64,000 nucleotides of DNA from Planctomycetota bacterium (GTDB lineage Bacteria > Planctomycetota > Planctomycetia > Pirellulales > Pirellulaceae), in NCBI GenBank assembly GCA_963204915.1, contig CAUJHS010000048.1, positions 62,001 through 126,000 on the forward strand, given 5' to 3'. Every line of letters begins with the position of its first letter. Positions within the stretch are counted from its first letter, which is position 1. Both the position numbers and the translations under genes were made by a program. Shown here piece by piece: positions 1 to 9,900 of the stretch. The notes beneath the pieces were generated by a model that was given only the letters and a program-made list of their open reading frames with translations, was not told the origin of the DNA and did no database searches.

Positions 1-2
1 CC

Positions 3-800
3 TTCGATACCGAGGTTGCACTCGCGGTCAACAGCGGTGCTCTCGAATATGACCCCAAGACGCCGCCCGCGGGTTGGAACGGCCCCGGCGTCGTGTTCGT
101 GTCCTGTTCTGCGGTGGGAATCGCGGCGTTTGTGCTTCCCGCGTCCGCCAGTTGGCTTCCTGCGTGGTGTCAACAGCCTGATGCAACCGGCGCGAGTCGC
201 CTGTTGACGCTCGCCCAAGAGTTGGGCGCGTCGTTGATGCCGGCCGAGTTTTTTCCCGAGCGTTCCGGGGCGCAGTGGAGCGACAATCTCGCGGGGACGT
301 TGGCGGCATGCGGCGTCTTACCCGGTGCGTCGCGCATTTCGCTTGTGGCCGCGCACGGCGAGCAGCAAGCCGAACTCAGCCTGATTTGGCCGTTGGCCGA
401 TCCTGAGGCGCTCAATGCCCCAGCGGCGCAGCAAGCGACTTCGCCGACGCCAGCCGCCCCTTGGCGCCCCACCCTTGAGGAGGCCGATCTTGAAGCGGCG
501 CTGCCGCAACTTCCCGTCTATTCGCGGAGTTTGCTGCGCATTTTGACTCCGGTGCGGGTCACACTAGCCCAACGTCGCATGCCCGTACGGCAAATCTTGG
601 AACTGGCGCCCGGCTCGCTCATTCAATTCGCCAAGTCGTGCGGGGAACCGCTGGAGTTGGAAGTGGGCGGGCGGCGCGTCGCCCAAGGCGAGGCCGTTAA
701 GGTGGGTGAAAAGTTTGGACTGCGCATTACCGCCATGTCGCTGCCGGGTGAACGATTCCAGCCGATCGCGCCGCCGGCCCGTCCCTCGAAATCGGCCTAA
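3..800 (+). CDS. FliM/FliN-family flagellar motor switch protein (5' end outside window)
   Basis: The reading frame is already open at the first bases, so the gene starts upstream and only its C-terminal 265 residues are here. The last about 75 residues (from about nt 540) look like a SpoA/FliN surface-presentation domain: an LTPVRVTLAQR segment, then a short barrel with GSLIQF, LELEVGGR and GEKFGLRI. This fold builds the flagellar C-ring and binds CheY-P-type signals. The preceding part is a poorly conserved Ala/Pro-rich stretch, as in many planctomycete FliN-like proteins. An internal GTG at 93 is not needed as a start. FliM, FliN and FliY cannot be told apart from this fragment. Confidence 0.72.
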   Translation, partial: FDTEVALAVNSGALEYDPKTPPAGWNGPGVVFVSCSAVGIAAFVLPASASWLPAWCQQPDATGASRLLTLAQELGASLMPAEFFPERSGAQWSDNLAGTLAACGVLPGASRISLVAAHGEQQAELSLIWPLADPEALNAPAAQQATSPTPAAPWRPTLEEADLEAALPQLPVYSRSLLRILTPVRVTLAQRRMPVRQILELAPGSLIQFAKSCGEPLELEVGGRRVAQGEAVKVGEKFGLRITAMSLPGERFQPIAPPARPSKSA

Positions 801-888
801 GCCGAGCACGACGGCGTGCTTCGCTCGTTTGAGATTCCGCGGTAGAATCAACGTTGGTTCAACGGAATCGTTCCGAGGGAGAAGCTGC

Positions 889-1839
889 ATGTCGTTACAA
901 GTGGTGGAGTTGCGCGAACCACAAACGGGAGCCTCGGCGCGGGTCCTCGTTAGCTTGGGTTTCAACTGTTTTGAGTACCGGGCGCCCGTCGACGGCCAAT
1001 TGCGCGACATCCTCTGGTCGCTTCCCGGTTATGAAGATGGAACTCGCCGGCCTTCCAGTAGCGGCATTCCGATTTTGTTTCCTTTTCCCGGACGCATTCG
1101 CGGAACGACGTTCGTTTGGGAGGGGAAAAACTATGAGTTGGAAGTTGGCGACAAACTGGGCAACGCCATTCATGGTTTGGTGTATACCCGGCCCTGGCGC
1201 GTCATTGACCAAAGCGAATCGCGCGTCGTGGGGCAGTTTCAGGCTTCGCTTGATGATCCACGTTTGGTGAATTGCTGGCCCTGCGACTTTCGGATTACCG
1301 TGGCCTATGAGTTGACGCCGGGCCTGCTTCGGTGCGAAGTGCAGATCGTGAATCCGGATGGCCGACAATCGCTTCCCTGCGGCTTGGGACTTCATCCCTA
1401 TTTTCGCGTTCCGCCAGGAGGCGGCGACGGCGCCGACTGGCGCATTCAACTTCCCGTGCGCAAGCGTTGGGAGTTGATCGACTTGATCCCCACGGGCCAG
1501 CAGTTGCCGCTCGAACAAGCCGACGCCTTGCAAACCGGCGTGCGGTATGGCGATATGCAATACGACGACGTCTTTACCGATCTGACATTGTCGGGATCGT
1601 GGCGGCAAGCGGCGATCGTTTCACCGCGGGGGAAGCCCGTGACGGTCTTGCGGTTCGATACGGGCTTTCGTGAATGCGTTGTTTTTACTCCGCCGCATCG
1701 CGAAGCCATTTGCATCGAACCCCTCACGTGCGTGCCCGATTGTTTTCGCTTGCAACCCCAAGGGATCGACGCAGGATTGCGAGTCCTCGCTCCCGGCGAT
1801 TCCTTCGGGACGACGGTCGAGATTCACGTCGCGCCTTAA
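889..1839 (+). CDS. aldose 1-epimerase (mutarotase) family protein
   Basis: A 316-residue galactose-mutarotase-like beta-sandwich enzyme, probably cytoplasmic because no signal peptide is visible. Family landmarks are the FPFPGRIR segment that replaces the usual PNRI motif, IHGLVYTRPW (the HG motif), the catalytic His in GLHPYF (about residue 169) and the catalytic base Glu in CIEPLT (about residue 277). The reaction is interconversion of alpha and beta anomers of an aldose; the exact sugar cannot be told. The ATG at 889 is chosen because a GAGGGAGAAG ribosome-binding site precedes it and the mutarotase alignment begins right after it. The frame is open further upstream without family similarity. 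It follows the flagellar gene by 88 bases. Confidence 0.85.
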   Translation: MSLQVVELREPQTGASARVLVSLGFNCFEYRAPVDGQLRDILWSLPGYEDGTRRPSSSGIPILFPFPGRIRGTTFVWEGKNYELEVGDKLGNAIHGLVYTRPWRVIDQSESRVVGQFQASLDDPRLVNCWPCDFRITVAYELTPGLLRCEVQIVNPDGRQSLPCGLGLHPYFRVPPGGGDGADWRIQLPVRKRWELIDLIPTGQQLPLEQADALQTGVRYGDMQYDDVFTDLTLSGSWRQAAIVSPRGKPVTVLRFDTGFRECVVFTPPHREAICIEPLTCVPDCFRLQPQGIDAGLRVLAPGDSFGTTVEIHVAP

Positions 1840-1934
1840 TCGACGCGCGCCATGAAGCCAAACTTGCGCCGCGCGCACGATGCTGTCAGATGAAGGCAGC
1901 GCCGGTCACATCAGGTTTGCCGGCTTTCGAGCGT

Positions 1935-2342
1935 TTAGAGAGTAGGCGTATCTTCGCCAATACACGCCACAACGGGTAGCTTCGGGTGAGAAGCCAGTTG
2001 TCGTAGTGAGTTCGCATCAGCCGGCTTGACCAGGTATTCGTCGAAGCCGGCGCCCAGCGCGCGGTCTCGGTGCGTATCTTCGCTGTGCCCAGTCAACGCC
2101 ACAATCAGCGCCTCTTTCGTTTCTTCCAGTTGCCGCACTTGCATGGCGACTTGAAAGCCGTCCATATCCGGCAACGACACGTCGAGGAGAACAATCTCCG
2201 GACGAAACGACCGGCATTGTTCGAGGGCGGAACGACCGGCGTGCGCAACTTGAACGTCATACCCCAGCAGCGTGAGCAAACGCGCCGTGATTTTTGCCGC
2301 GCTTGCGGTATCGTCGACCACTAGAATACGTCGCCCGCTCAT
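1935..2342 (-). CDS. single-domain response regulator (CheY-like receiver)
   Basis: A 135-residue stand-alone receiver domain with no output domain. The acidic pair D10/D11, phospho-acceptor D54 (VLLDVSLPDMDG), T84 (ALTG) and K106 (LVKPAD) are all present, so it should be phosphorylatable. No histidine kinase lies next to it, so the partner is unknown. It may act in a phosphorelay or bind a target directly, as CheY does. About 25 residues follow the conserved Lys, slightly more than a minimal receiver. It is convergent with the mutarotase gene. Confidence 0.88.
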   Translation of the reverse strand: MSGRRILVVDDTASAAKITARLLTLLGYDVQVAHAGRSALEQCRSFRPEIVLLDVSLPDMDGFQVAMQVRQLEETKEALIVALTGHSEDTHRDRALGAGFDEYLVKPADANSLRQLASHPKLPVVACIGEDTPTL

Positions 2343-2891
2343 GCATTCTCCTTGTTGCTGCGACGTGCCCAGCGCCTGGCAGACTCAAGACTCGCGCCGC
2401 GATTCACTTCTTACCCTACAAACCACGTTTCGGCGAAGTGACGTTTCCGAGAGTTGCGGTATGCTGCGTGTTTTGTGAGGTCCAAGTTCGCCTTGACTCT
2501 CGTGCAACTCAGTTACTTGCGGCGCCTCACTTTGCGTAAAAACAGCCCCACGCAAAGGTAGGTTGTCTAATTTTGGAAGGCCTCAAAAGATTCTCGTTGG
2601 CGGCGTATGTTGACCATCATCAATAAATCCAACGACGTTCACGATGCGTGTTGCTCTGCTTGTTCATTCTGGCGCCTTCCCCGGGTCGAATCAAGCGCTG
2701 CCTCGTTCGATTCGACAAAATAATACCAACGGGGTGTTTGACATTGCGAACCTAGGGATCCGATCGGACACGGCCTGCAGGCGTTACCAACGCATGGATT
2801 TGCCGTCCTTGCGTGTTATGATGGGAACACGTTTCGGTGATAACTTCCCCCTAATGTCAGTTCCCCGCCTTATTGCCCCCCCATTTTACGC
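2343..2891. other. 549-base intergenic region between divergent genes
   Basis: No convincing gene. It separates the leftward response regulator from the rightward PQQ-propeller gene and so should hold both promoters. A TGTTATGAT stretch at 2814-2822 resembles an extended -10 element facing right, but it has no good -35 partner. Short open frames here have no recognisable protein features. Confidence 0.3.
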
Positions 2892-4241
2892 ATGGATCGA
2901 ACGCTCCTTGCGGCTTGCCGCTTGATGTTGGTTATGGCTCTCGTCTTCACCTCTTGGGGGAGGGCGGACTGGCCCGAGTTTCGAGGACCGGGCGGGCAGG
3001 GACACAGCGCTACCTCGGGTCTGCCGCTAACCTGGAGTGAACAGGAGAATATCGTTTGGAAAACGACGATTCCCGGGAGGGGATGGTCTTCCCCCGTAGA
3101 GAAGAATGGCAAAATTTGGATGACGGCCGCGATTGAGTCGCCCGCGACCGAAGAGCAAAAAGCGAAAAAACTGGCCGAGGCGCCGGACCCCAACGGTCTG
3201 GAAGTCGTCGGTAGCGTTTCCTTGCGGGCCGTTTGCGTCGACTTTGCGACAGGACGGCTCTTGCACGATGTCGAGTTGTTTTTGGTTGAAGGCCCCGACC
3301 CAGTCCATTCGCAAAACAGTTTCGCCTCGCCCACGCCGGTCTTGGACGGCGATTGCGTGTACGTTCACTTTGGAACGTATGGTTCGGCCTGCGTCGATGC
3401 GACGACCGGGCAGGTGGTGTGGTCGACGGACGATTGGAACTGCGACCACCAAAACGGCCCAGGTTCGTCACCCATTGTCTGGCGCGATCTGTTCATCGTT
3501 CATCTGGACGGCATTGACGTGCAGTATGTGATCGCCCTGAACAAGCACACGGGCGCCCTGGTTTGGAAAACCGACCGGAGCGGAAAACTGCACGAGCGCG
3601 AACCGTTTCGCAAAGCCTACTCAACGCCGCTGGTCATTGAGCATCGGGGCCAACCACAAATGATTTCCCCCGGCGCCGATTGGGTTTACGCCTATAACCC
3701 CGCAACGGGGGAAGAACTATGGCGTGCGAGCTATGGCAAACTGGGATTCTCCAACGTACCGCGGCCCGTGGTGGGACACGGCATGATTTATCTTTCGACG
3801 TGCTTCGTGTCGCCTTCGATGGTTGCCGTGAAATATGACGGAAAAGGCGATGTTAGCGACTCGCACATTGTCTGGCGGAACGACCGGCAAGCGCCGCGGC
3901 TTCCTTCGCCTGTGTTGATTGACGAATCGCTGTTTATGGTCAGCGATCAAGGCGTGGCGACTTGCCTCGACGCACAAACCGGCGAGGAGATTTGGGCCAA
4001 GCGGCTCGGAGGCAATTTCAATGCCTCTCCGTTATATGCCGACGGCCGGATTTACCTGTGTAACCGCGAAGGCGCCACGTTTGTGCTGGCGCCGGAACGG
4101 AAGTTTGTGCTGCTCGCCGAGAATCGCCTGGAGGGCGGTTTCTACGCTTCTCCCGCCGTGGTGGAGAAATCGTTGATCCTGCGCACGGACCAATTTTTGT
4201 ACCGCGTGGAGAAAACGCAAACGCCCGGCGCCGGCGAATAG
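2892..4241 (+). CDS. exported PQQ-like beta-propeller protein
   Basis: A 449-residue protein with an N-terminal signal peptide (hydrophobic stretch to about residue 25, then DWPEFRGP). The mature part is made of repeated blades of the PQQ/BamB type: VWKTTIPGRGWSSPV, VDATTGQVVWSTDD, LNKHTGALVWKTD, NPATGEELWRASYG, LDAQTGEEIWAKR. WPEFRGPGGQG is a very common opening in planctomycete propeller proteins. These proteins are predicted periplasmic or cell-surface scaffolds. PQQ binding and enzyme activity cannot be asserted, because such blades often lack cofactor. It stands alone between a response regulator and a convergent glycosyltransferase. Confidence 0.87.
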   Translation: MDRTLLAACRLMLVMALVFTSWGRADWPEFRGPGGQGHSATSGLPLTWSEQENIVWKTTIPGRGWSSPVEKNGKIWMTAAIESPATEEQKAKKLAEAPDPNGLEVVGSVSLRAVCVDFATGRLLHDVELFLVEGPDPVHSQNSFASPTPVLDGDCVYVHFGTYGSACVDATTGQVVWSTDDWNCDHQNGPGSSPIVWRDLFIVHLDGIDVQYVIALNKHTGALVWKTDRSGKLHEREPFRKAYSTPLVIEHRGQPQMISPGADWVYAYNPATGEELWRASYGKLGFSNVPRPVVGHGMIYLSTCFVSPSMVAVKYDGKGDVSDSHIVWRNDRQAPRLPSPVLIDESLFMVSDQGVATCLDAQTGEEIWAKRLGGNFNASPLYADGRIYLCNREGATFVLAPERKFVLLAENRLEGGFYASPAVVEKSLILRTDQFLYRVEKTQTPGAGE

Positions 4242-4286
4242 CGACTCGAATTTTGCCGCGCCGCGCCACGCGACTTGGGCGATACG

Positions 4287-5036
4287 TTACGATTTCCGCC
4301 CGGTCCAATTTTTGGCCCCCAGTGCGGCGATGACGCGGAGCGCTTCGACGGCCTCGCGTCGATTGATTTTCGACTGGCCATGACGCCGGTCGGCAAACAC
4401 AATCGGCGTTTCCCGCATACGAGCGCCGAGCCGCTTCAAATGCCAGAGAATTTCTTCTTGGAACGAGTAGCCACGGGAACGGACGGCGTCAAAATCCAGT
4501 TGTTTCAACAGCGACACCCGATAACAGCGAAACGCGCCGCTACAGTCTTTCACTTTCAAACCGAGCATCGAGCGAGCGTAGAAGTTTACGCAACGACTCA
4601 TCATTCGCCGATGGATCGGCCAACCTTGCACGCCGCCCCCCGTCGTATAGCGGGAGCCGATCACCACGTCCACGGGCGGCTCCGCTTCCATCTCGCGAAT
4701 TAAGGCTGGTAAATATCGCGGATGATGACTGAAGTCGGCGTCCAGGTTGAGCATGTAATCAAAACCTTGCTCGATGGCGTACCGCATGGCCGCCAGGGTG
4801 GCGGTTCCCAATCCCAGTTTTCCGCTGCGCCGCAGACAATGAACACGGGCATCTGCGTGCGTCCGGCGTTCAACCCAGTCGCCGGTTCCATCCGGAGAGT
4901 TGTCATCAACCACCAACACCTGGCATTGCGGCGCGTAGTGGAAGATCTCGTCCACCAACGAGGGAAGATTCTCCATCTCGTTGTAAGTAGCGACCGTAAC
5001 AAGCGTTCGCGCAATCGGACGGGCGTTGGTGGTCAT
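4287..5036 (-). CDS. polyprenol-phosphate mannosyltransferase-like glycosyltransferase, family 2
   Basis: A 249-residue GT-A enzyme resembling dolichol-phosphate mannose synthase (DPM1), without the C-terminal membrane anchor some relatives carry. Visible motifs are VATYNEMENL at the start of the nucleotide-sugar fold, VVDDNSPDGT (residues 42-51), the metal-binding DAD (99-101), SRYTTGGGVQGW and the acceptor-side stretch KDCSGAFRCYR. It should transfer a sugar from a GDP- or UDP-sugar to a polyprenyl phosphate at the inner membrane surface, giving a lipid-linked donor for envelope glycosylation. ATG at 5036 starts directly at the conserved N-terminus. No obvious ribosome-binding site is seen. 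Confidence 0.87.
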   Translation of the reverse strand: MTTNARPIARTLVTVATYNEMENLPSLVDEIFHYAPQCQVLVVDDNSPDGTGDWVERRTHADARVHCLRRSGKLGLGTATLAAMRYAIEQGFDYMLNLDADFSHHPRYLPALIREMEAEPPVDVVIGSRYTTGGGVQGWPIHRRMMSRCVNFYARSMLGLKVKDCSGAFRCYRVSLLKQLDFDAVRSRGYSFQEEILWHLKRLGARMRETPIVFADRRHGQSKINRREAVEALRVIAALGAKNWTGRKS

Positions 5037-5315
5037 CGGTATGACGCGAGCGAAACAGGCGTCGCCACGGAGTGCGAATCGAGGAACGGTAGCGAAGTTT
5101 TTTGGACTTGGTTACACGGACGCCAGAGCGAGCCAAATTTTTTCAGGCCAAGTTACGTGCGTTCGCAGCAACGCCGCCGCGCCGGAACATCTTGCGTTTC
5201 TTCGACTTACATTACGAACCCATAAAAGGAAAAAGTTGTAACTATTTTTCATTGAGCGCCAGATCGAAACGAAATCTTGATTCTGTACATTTGTATCATA
5301 TAATAAAAGTGTGGC

Positions 5316-6839
5316 TCATTGTGGGCGACTTCGTCCTGCAGTGCGAGTTTCGTCCAGCGCCTGTCGCAGTTCGGCAACGATTTGGGGCTCCTGTTCCCAT
5401 CGATTCGTTTTTTCTTCCGGATCTTGTTCCAGATGATACAGTTGCCCCTGCGGTCCATTCGCCGCAGGTGGGGATTGACGCGGTTCGGTGAATCCCCCGG
5501 AACCGAGATTACCAAGCACGAGTTTCCACGGTCCTTTGCGGATGGCGAAGGTGCCGCTTCCGGAATGATGTACCGTGAGCGGACGAAGCGGCTTATCGGC
5601 AAATTCGCCCCGCAATGCGGGAAGCAAGTTAAAGCTATCTTCGGCGGCGTCGGGCGGCAGCGTATGACCCACGATCTCCGCGACGGTCGCCATGATGTCG
5701 GTTAAGCAAATCGTTTGCTGACACACCGACCCGGCGGGTATCTCTCCTGGCCAACGCGCCAGGAACGGCACCCGGTGGCCCGCTTCCCAAATATCGGCCT
5801 TTTGACCGCGATAGTGAAGATTTGCGGCGTGCCCCCACTTCTGAATATCGCCGACCGGCCAATGCGAACCGTTGTCGCTGGTCACAATCACTAACGTGTT
5901 ATCCGCCCAACCTTTTTCATGGAGTGTTTGTAACACCTGTCCTACGACATCATCCACTTGCGAGACAAAATCGCCGTAATAACCAACGGGGGTGCGCCCG
6001 TGGTATGCGGGCGTAGGAACCCACGGCGTATGCGGCGCCGAAAGCGGAAAGTACAGAAAAAACGGTTTGTCGGCCGACTGGCGATTGAGCCATGCCGTGG
6101 CTTTTTCAGCCAATTTCGGCAGAACCTCGACGTGCTTGAACGAGGGAGCGATTGGGCCGGCACGCCAAAAACCGTTGCCTTCTTGGCGCCGATGTTGCGA
6201 CGCCGGCGTATGCGCCGTAGGCGGCTCAACCACGCGATCGTTCTCCACAAACACATACGGCTCCATATCGAGCGAGGCGGGTATGCCAAAAAAATAGTCA
6301 AACCCTTCCGTCAGCGGACCCGGCCGAAGCGATTTGTTGTAATCGACCGCTTGCGGGTGGTCGCCCGCCAACACCGTTTCCGCCGGGGGAAGTTTCGCAG
6401 GCTCGCCTGTTGGCGATTGAAAACCAAGGTGCCATTTTCCCACGCACGCGGTGGCGTAACCGTGTTGCTGCAACATTTCGGCCACGGTCAAACGCTCGGG
6501 TTCGATCAACGATCGCGAATAACCCCAGAGCACGCCTTTTTCCAAACGGCTGCGCCACGCATAACGTCCCGTGAGTAGCCCATACCGCGTGGGCGTGCAA
6601 ACGGCCGAGCCGCTGTGGGCGTCGGTAAAACGCATTCCCTCGGCGGCAAGACGGTCCAAGTGCGGTGTGGGAATTTTTGAATCGCGGTTGTAACAGCCGG
6701 GGTCGCCAATTCCCAAATCGTCGGCCAGAATGACCACGATGTTTGGCAATTCCGCTTCTGCGGCTGATAAACTAGTCGAAATCGCGACGCATACGACCCA
6801 TCCCCACGCCAATCCTAGAATCGCCTCGTGGCATCTCAT
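5316..6839 (-). CDS. exported sulfatase (arylsulfatase family)
   Basis: A 507-residue sulfatase with a signal peptide (cleavage near residue 26, SAAEA). The metal-site Asp pair lies in ILADDLG (D40/D41), and the formylglycine motif is CTPTR at residues 81-85, so C81 is the residue to be converted. KWHLGF, the TSDNGSHW segment and the C-terminal MATVAEIVGH region are also typical. It hydrolyses sulfate esters, probably of algal or host polysaccharides, in the periplasm. The start has a GAGGA ribosome-binding site 7 bases upstream. It is divergent from the large ThuA/cytochrome fusion gene, with 78 bases between starts, so the two may share control. Activation needs a sulfatase-maturing enzyme, and none is recognised in this window. 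Confidence 0.92.
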   Translation of the reverse strand: MRCHEAILGLAWGWVVCVAISTSLSAAEAELPNIVVILADDLGIGDPGCYNRDSKIPTPHLDRLAAEGMRFTDAHSGSAVCTPTRYGLLTGRYAWRSRLEKGVLWGYSRSLIEPERLTVAEMLQQHGYATACVGKWHLGFQSPTGEPAKLPPAETVLAGDHPQAVDYNKSLRPGPLTEGFDYFFGIPASLDMEPYVFVENDRVVEPPTAHTPASQHRRQEGNGFWRAGPIAPSFKHVEVLPKLAEKATAWLNRQSADKPFFLYFPLSAPHTPWVPTPAYHGRTPVGYYGDFVSQVDDVVGQVLQTLHEKGWADNTLVIVTSDNGSHWPVGDIQKWGHAANLHYRGQKADIWEAGHRVPFLARWPGEIPAGSVCQQTICLTDIMATVAEIVGHTLPPDAAEDSFNLLPALRGEFADKPLRPLTVHHSGSGTFAIRKGPWKLVLGNLGSGGFTEPRQSPPAANGPQGQLYHLEQDPEEKTNRWEQEPQIVAELRQALDETRTAGRSRPQ

Positions 6840-6917
6840 TTTGAAATCCTCGCAAGCACAGTGGTGCGTTTCTCCAGCGCCGTCGCGCCAGGTCTTCGCG
6901 AACAGAGAGCATTAAGC

Positions 6918-9900
6918 ATGATCGTAGGCTCCCCAGTGCAACCTCACAAGCAATTCAGCCGCCAACTCGTTGGGATCTTTTTTGCCGTCGCCTTGTTGCA
7001 AGCGACCATCGAGCCGCGCTCGCTGCGCGCCGTTGAGCCTTGGTCCGATTCGTCGTTGCCCGTAACGCAGGGACTGCAACTTTGGCTCGATATGGCCCGG
7101 CAACCGCAGGCCCGCGCTGCGCAGGGATACCCGCCGTTGGGAAAAGACGACGCGCTCGGTTTCGTGCTCGATGGTTCCGGACATGGACGACACTTCGGAC
7201 AAACGCATCAGGAATCTCAACCCCGTTGGAGCGTCTGGGGTAAAACAGCCGCCGCCGAATTCGATGGCAAGAATGACTGCCTCACGCTAACCGGTCAGCA
7301 ACTAAAGTACGACGCGCTCACCGTGTTCCTCGTCGCGGCGCCGCGCTCGAACCCTGGCGGATATCGGGCGTTTTTCGCGATGAATCAATTAGGACGCAAC
7401 GATTACACCTCGGGTTTGACGATCGATCAGTCGGCGTTTGGTTCTCCCGCCTGGGACCGCCTGAACCCCGAAGGCCAAGGGTTCGGCGGCGCCGTCGATT
7501 TGATGCAAGACGTTCACCCGTTCAACACGTTGCATACCGTGGCCATCGTGGCCGATGCCGCCAACGCGAAGGTGTCGCTGTACGTCGATGGCAAGCTCAA
7601 CGGACAACGTCCGAAAACCTCGACCGAAGGGACCGAAATTCACGAACTTTCGCTTGGCGCCCGGTGCTACTCCAATACGCGCGAGCCGCCGTTTCTCAGC
7701 GGATTTTTGGACGGCTATGTGTGCGAACTCCTGGTCTACGACCGAGCGCTCAATCCACAAGAGCTCCAGGCGGTGGACAAATATCTGGCTGCGCGGCACG
7801 CCGAAGCCGCCAAACAAATTGTCCAACAAACCCCCGATGGAACGAGCGTTCGCCTCGTCCAAGTTGAAAACCCGCCGCCGGTGCAAATGTTCGTGCCTGG
7901 TTTTTCCGTGCGCGAGTTACCGCTGAAGTTGACCAACATCAACAACGTGAAGTATCGGCCGGATGGAAAGCTCGTCGCGGTCGGTTATGACGGCCGGATT
8001 TGGCTCCTTTCCGACACAGACGACGACGGCGTCGAAGACCGCGCCGATTCCTTCTGGGATCGAGGCGCCTTGCGCAGTCCGATCGGGATGGCGCTCACGC
8101 CGCCGAATTATCCACACGGGCAAGGCGTGTTTGTGGCGTCCAAGGGCAAAGTTTCGCTGATCGTCGATCAAAATGGCGATGATCGCGCCGACCGCGAAAT
8201 CGTTCTCGCCGAGGGCTGGGAAGAGTTGCCGCACGGCGTCGATGCGCTAGGAGTGGCCGTGGCCAGCGATGGATCGGTGTTTTTCGGACTGGGGGCGGCC
8301 AACTTTACCAACGCGTATCTGATTGAAAACGGAAAGGCCCGGTATGATCTGACTGGCGAACGCGGAACGGTGATGCGCATTTCGCCCGATTTCCAAACAC
8401 GCGAAATTTACAGTACGGGAATTCGCTTTCCCGTCGCCATGGCGTTCAACGAACAGGGGGACTTATTCGCCACCGACCAGGAAGGCGCCACGTGGCTGCC
8501 CAACGGCAACCCGCTGGATGAATTGTTGCACATTCAACCCGATCGACACTATGGCTTCCCGCCGCGTCATCCGACGCACCTACCGAACGTAATCGATGAA
8601 CCCAGCGTGTTCGACTACACGCCGCAGCATCAAAGCACGTGCGGTTTGAATTTTAACCGCTCGCCCGACGGGCAAATGAGTTTCGGTCCCGCTTGGTGGC
8701 GCGACGACGCACTGGTTTGCGGTTACTCGCGCGGTAAGCTCTACCGCACCAAGCTGGTGAAAACCGAACACGGCTATGTGGCTCAAAATGCGTTGCTCGG
8801 TTGCGTGAACATGTTGCCGGTCGATGCTTGCGTCTCGCCGAGCGGCGACTTGCTTTTAGCAGCGCATAGCGGCCACCCCGACTGGGGCAGCGGTCCGCAG
8901 GGTGACGGAAAGTTGTACAAGATCACCTACGCCGAATCCGAGGCGCCGCAACCGGTTTTGACTTGGGCGGCTGGTCCGCAGGAAGTGCACCTTGCGTTCG
9001 ATCGGCCGCTGGAGCCGCAAGCGTTGCAAGGGCTCGCCGCGCGCATCAACCTGGAGTACGGGGAACACGTGCGTGCGGGTGACCGGTTCGAATCGCTCCG
9101 ACCGGGCTATCAGGTGGTGCAAGATCAGTTGGCGGCGCCACGACGAAAGTTGCCCGTACATGGCGTTTCGATTTCGCCCGATCGCAGGACCTTGCTGATC
9201 ACGACGGACCCGCATCCGCAAGCCGTGTATTACGCGATGACGCTCACGGGCCAGGGCCCGATGAAGGCCGCTTCACCCAACTTGCCGCAGCACGATGCGA
9301 TGGATCTCGACTATTCGCTGCATGGCGTGGAGGCGACCTGGCGCAACGAACAAGGCGACTCGATAACGACCTGGCTTCCGCACCTGGATTTGAACGTGGC
9401 GAGACGATTAACTTCGGCAAGCGAGGAGCACCGGCGGTTTTTCGAGCAAATTCGCCAGCCGGGCCAGTTGACGTTACGTACGCAGGCCAATGTATCTCAA
9501 ATGTTGCGGCCTGCGGTACAACCCGGCGCTCAAATCGATTACGAATGGCCGGTCGAGTCGCCAAGGTTACACATTCAATCGAAACAGCTGCTGCGGGGCG
9601 TAACCACGCCGGAGCCGTGGGCCGTGGTGCGACAAACCGAGCGGGAGTTCGAAGTCGCGATCCAAGGCCCCGCGCCCGAGGATCGCCGTCTGCCGTTGGA
9701 AGTTGTGCTTGAAACGAGTCCTTCCGACGCGGAATTAACCGTGTCATTCTCCACGAATGAAGACGCCCGGCGGCGTGCGCTCCAACTGACACGTTTCTAC
9801 CTGCCTTGGGCGCCGGAAGCCAGCGCCGCCGACGAACCGCCGCCGCGCACCTTGCCGACGGAGTTGGCGGGAGGCGATTGGCTGCAAGGCCGCGAAGCCT

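Noticed and set aside
805-820. Six-base stem-loop just after the FliN-like gene stop
   Set aside because: Short stem with a four-base loop and no T-run; could occur by chance.
2814-2822. TGTTATGAT resembling an extended -10 promoter element
   Set aside because: No matching -35 and planctomycete promoter consensus is uncertain; not listed as a promoter.
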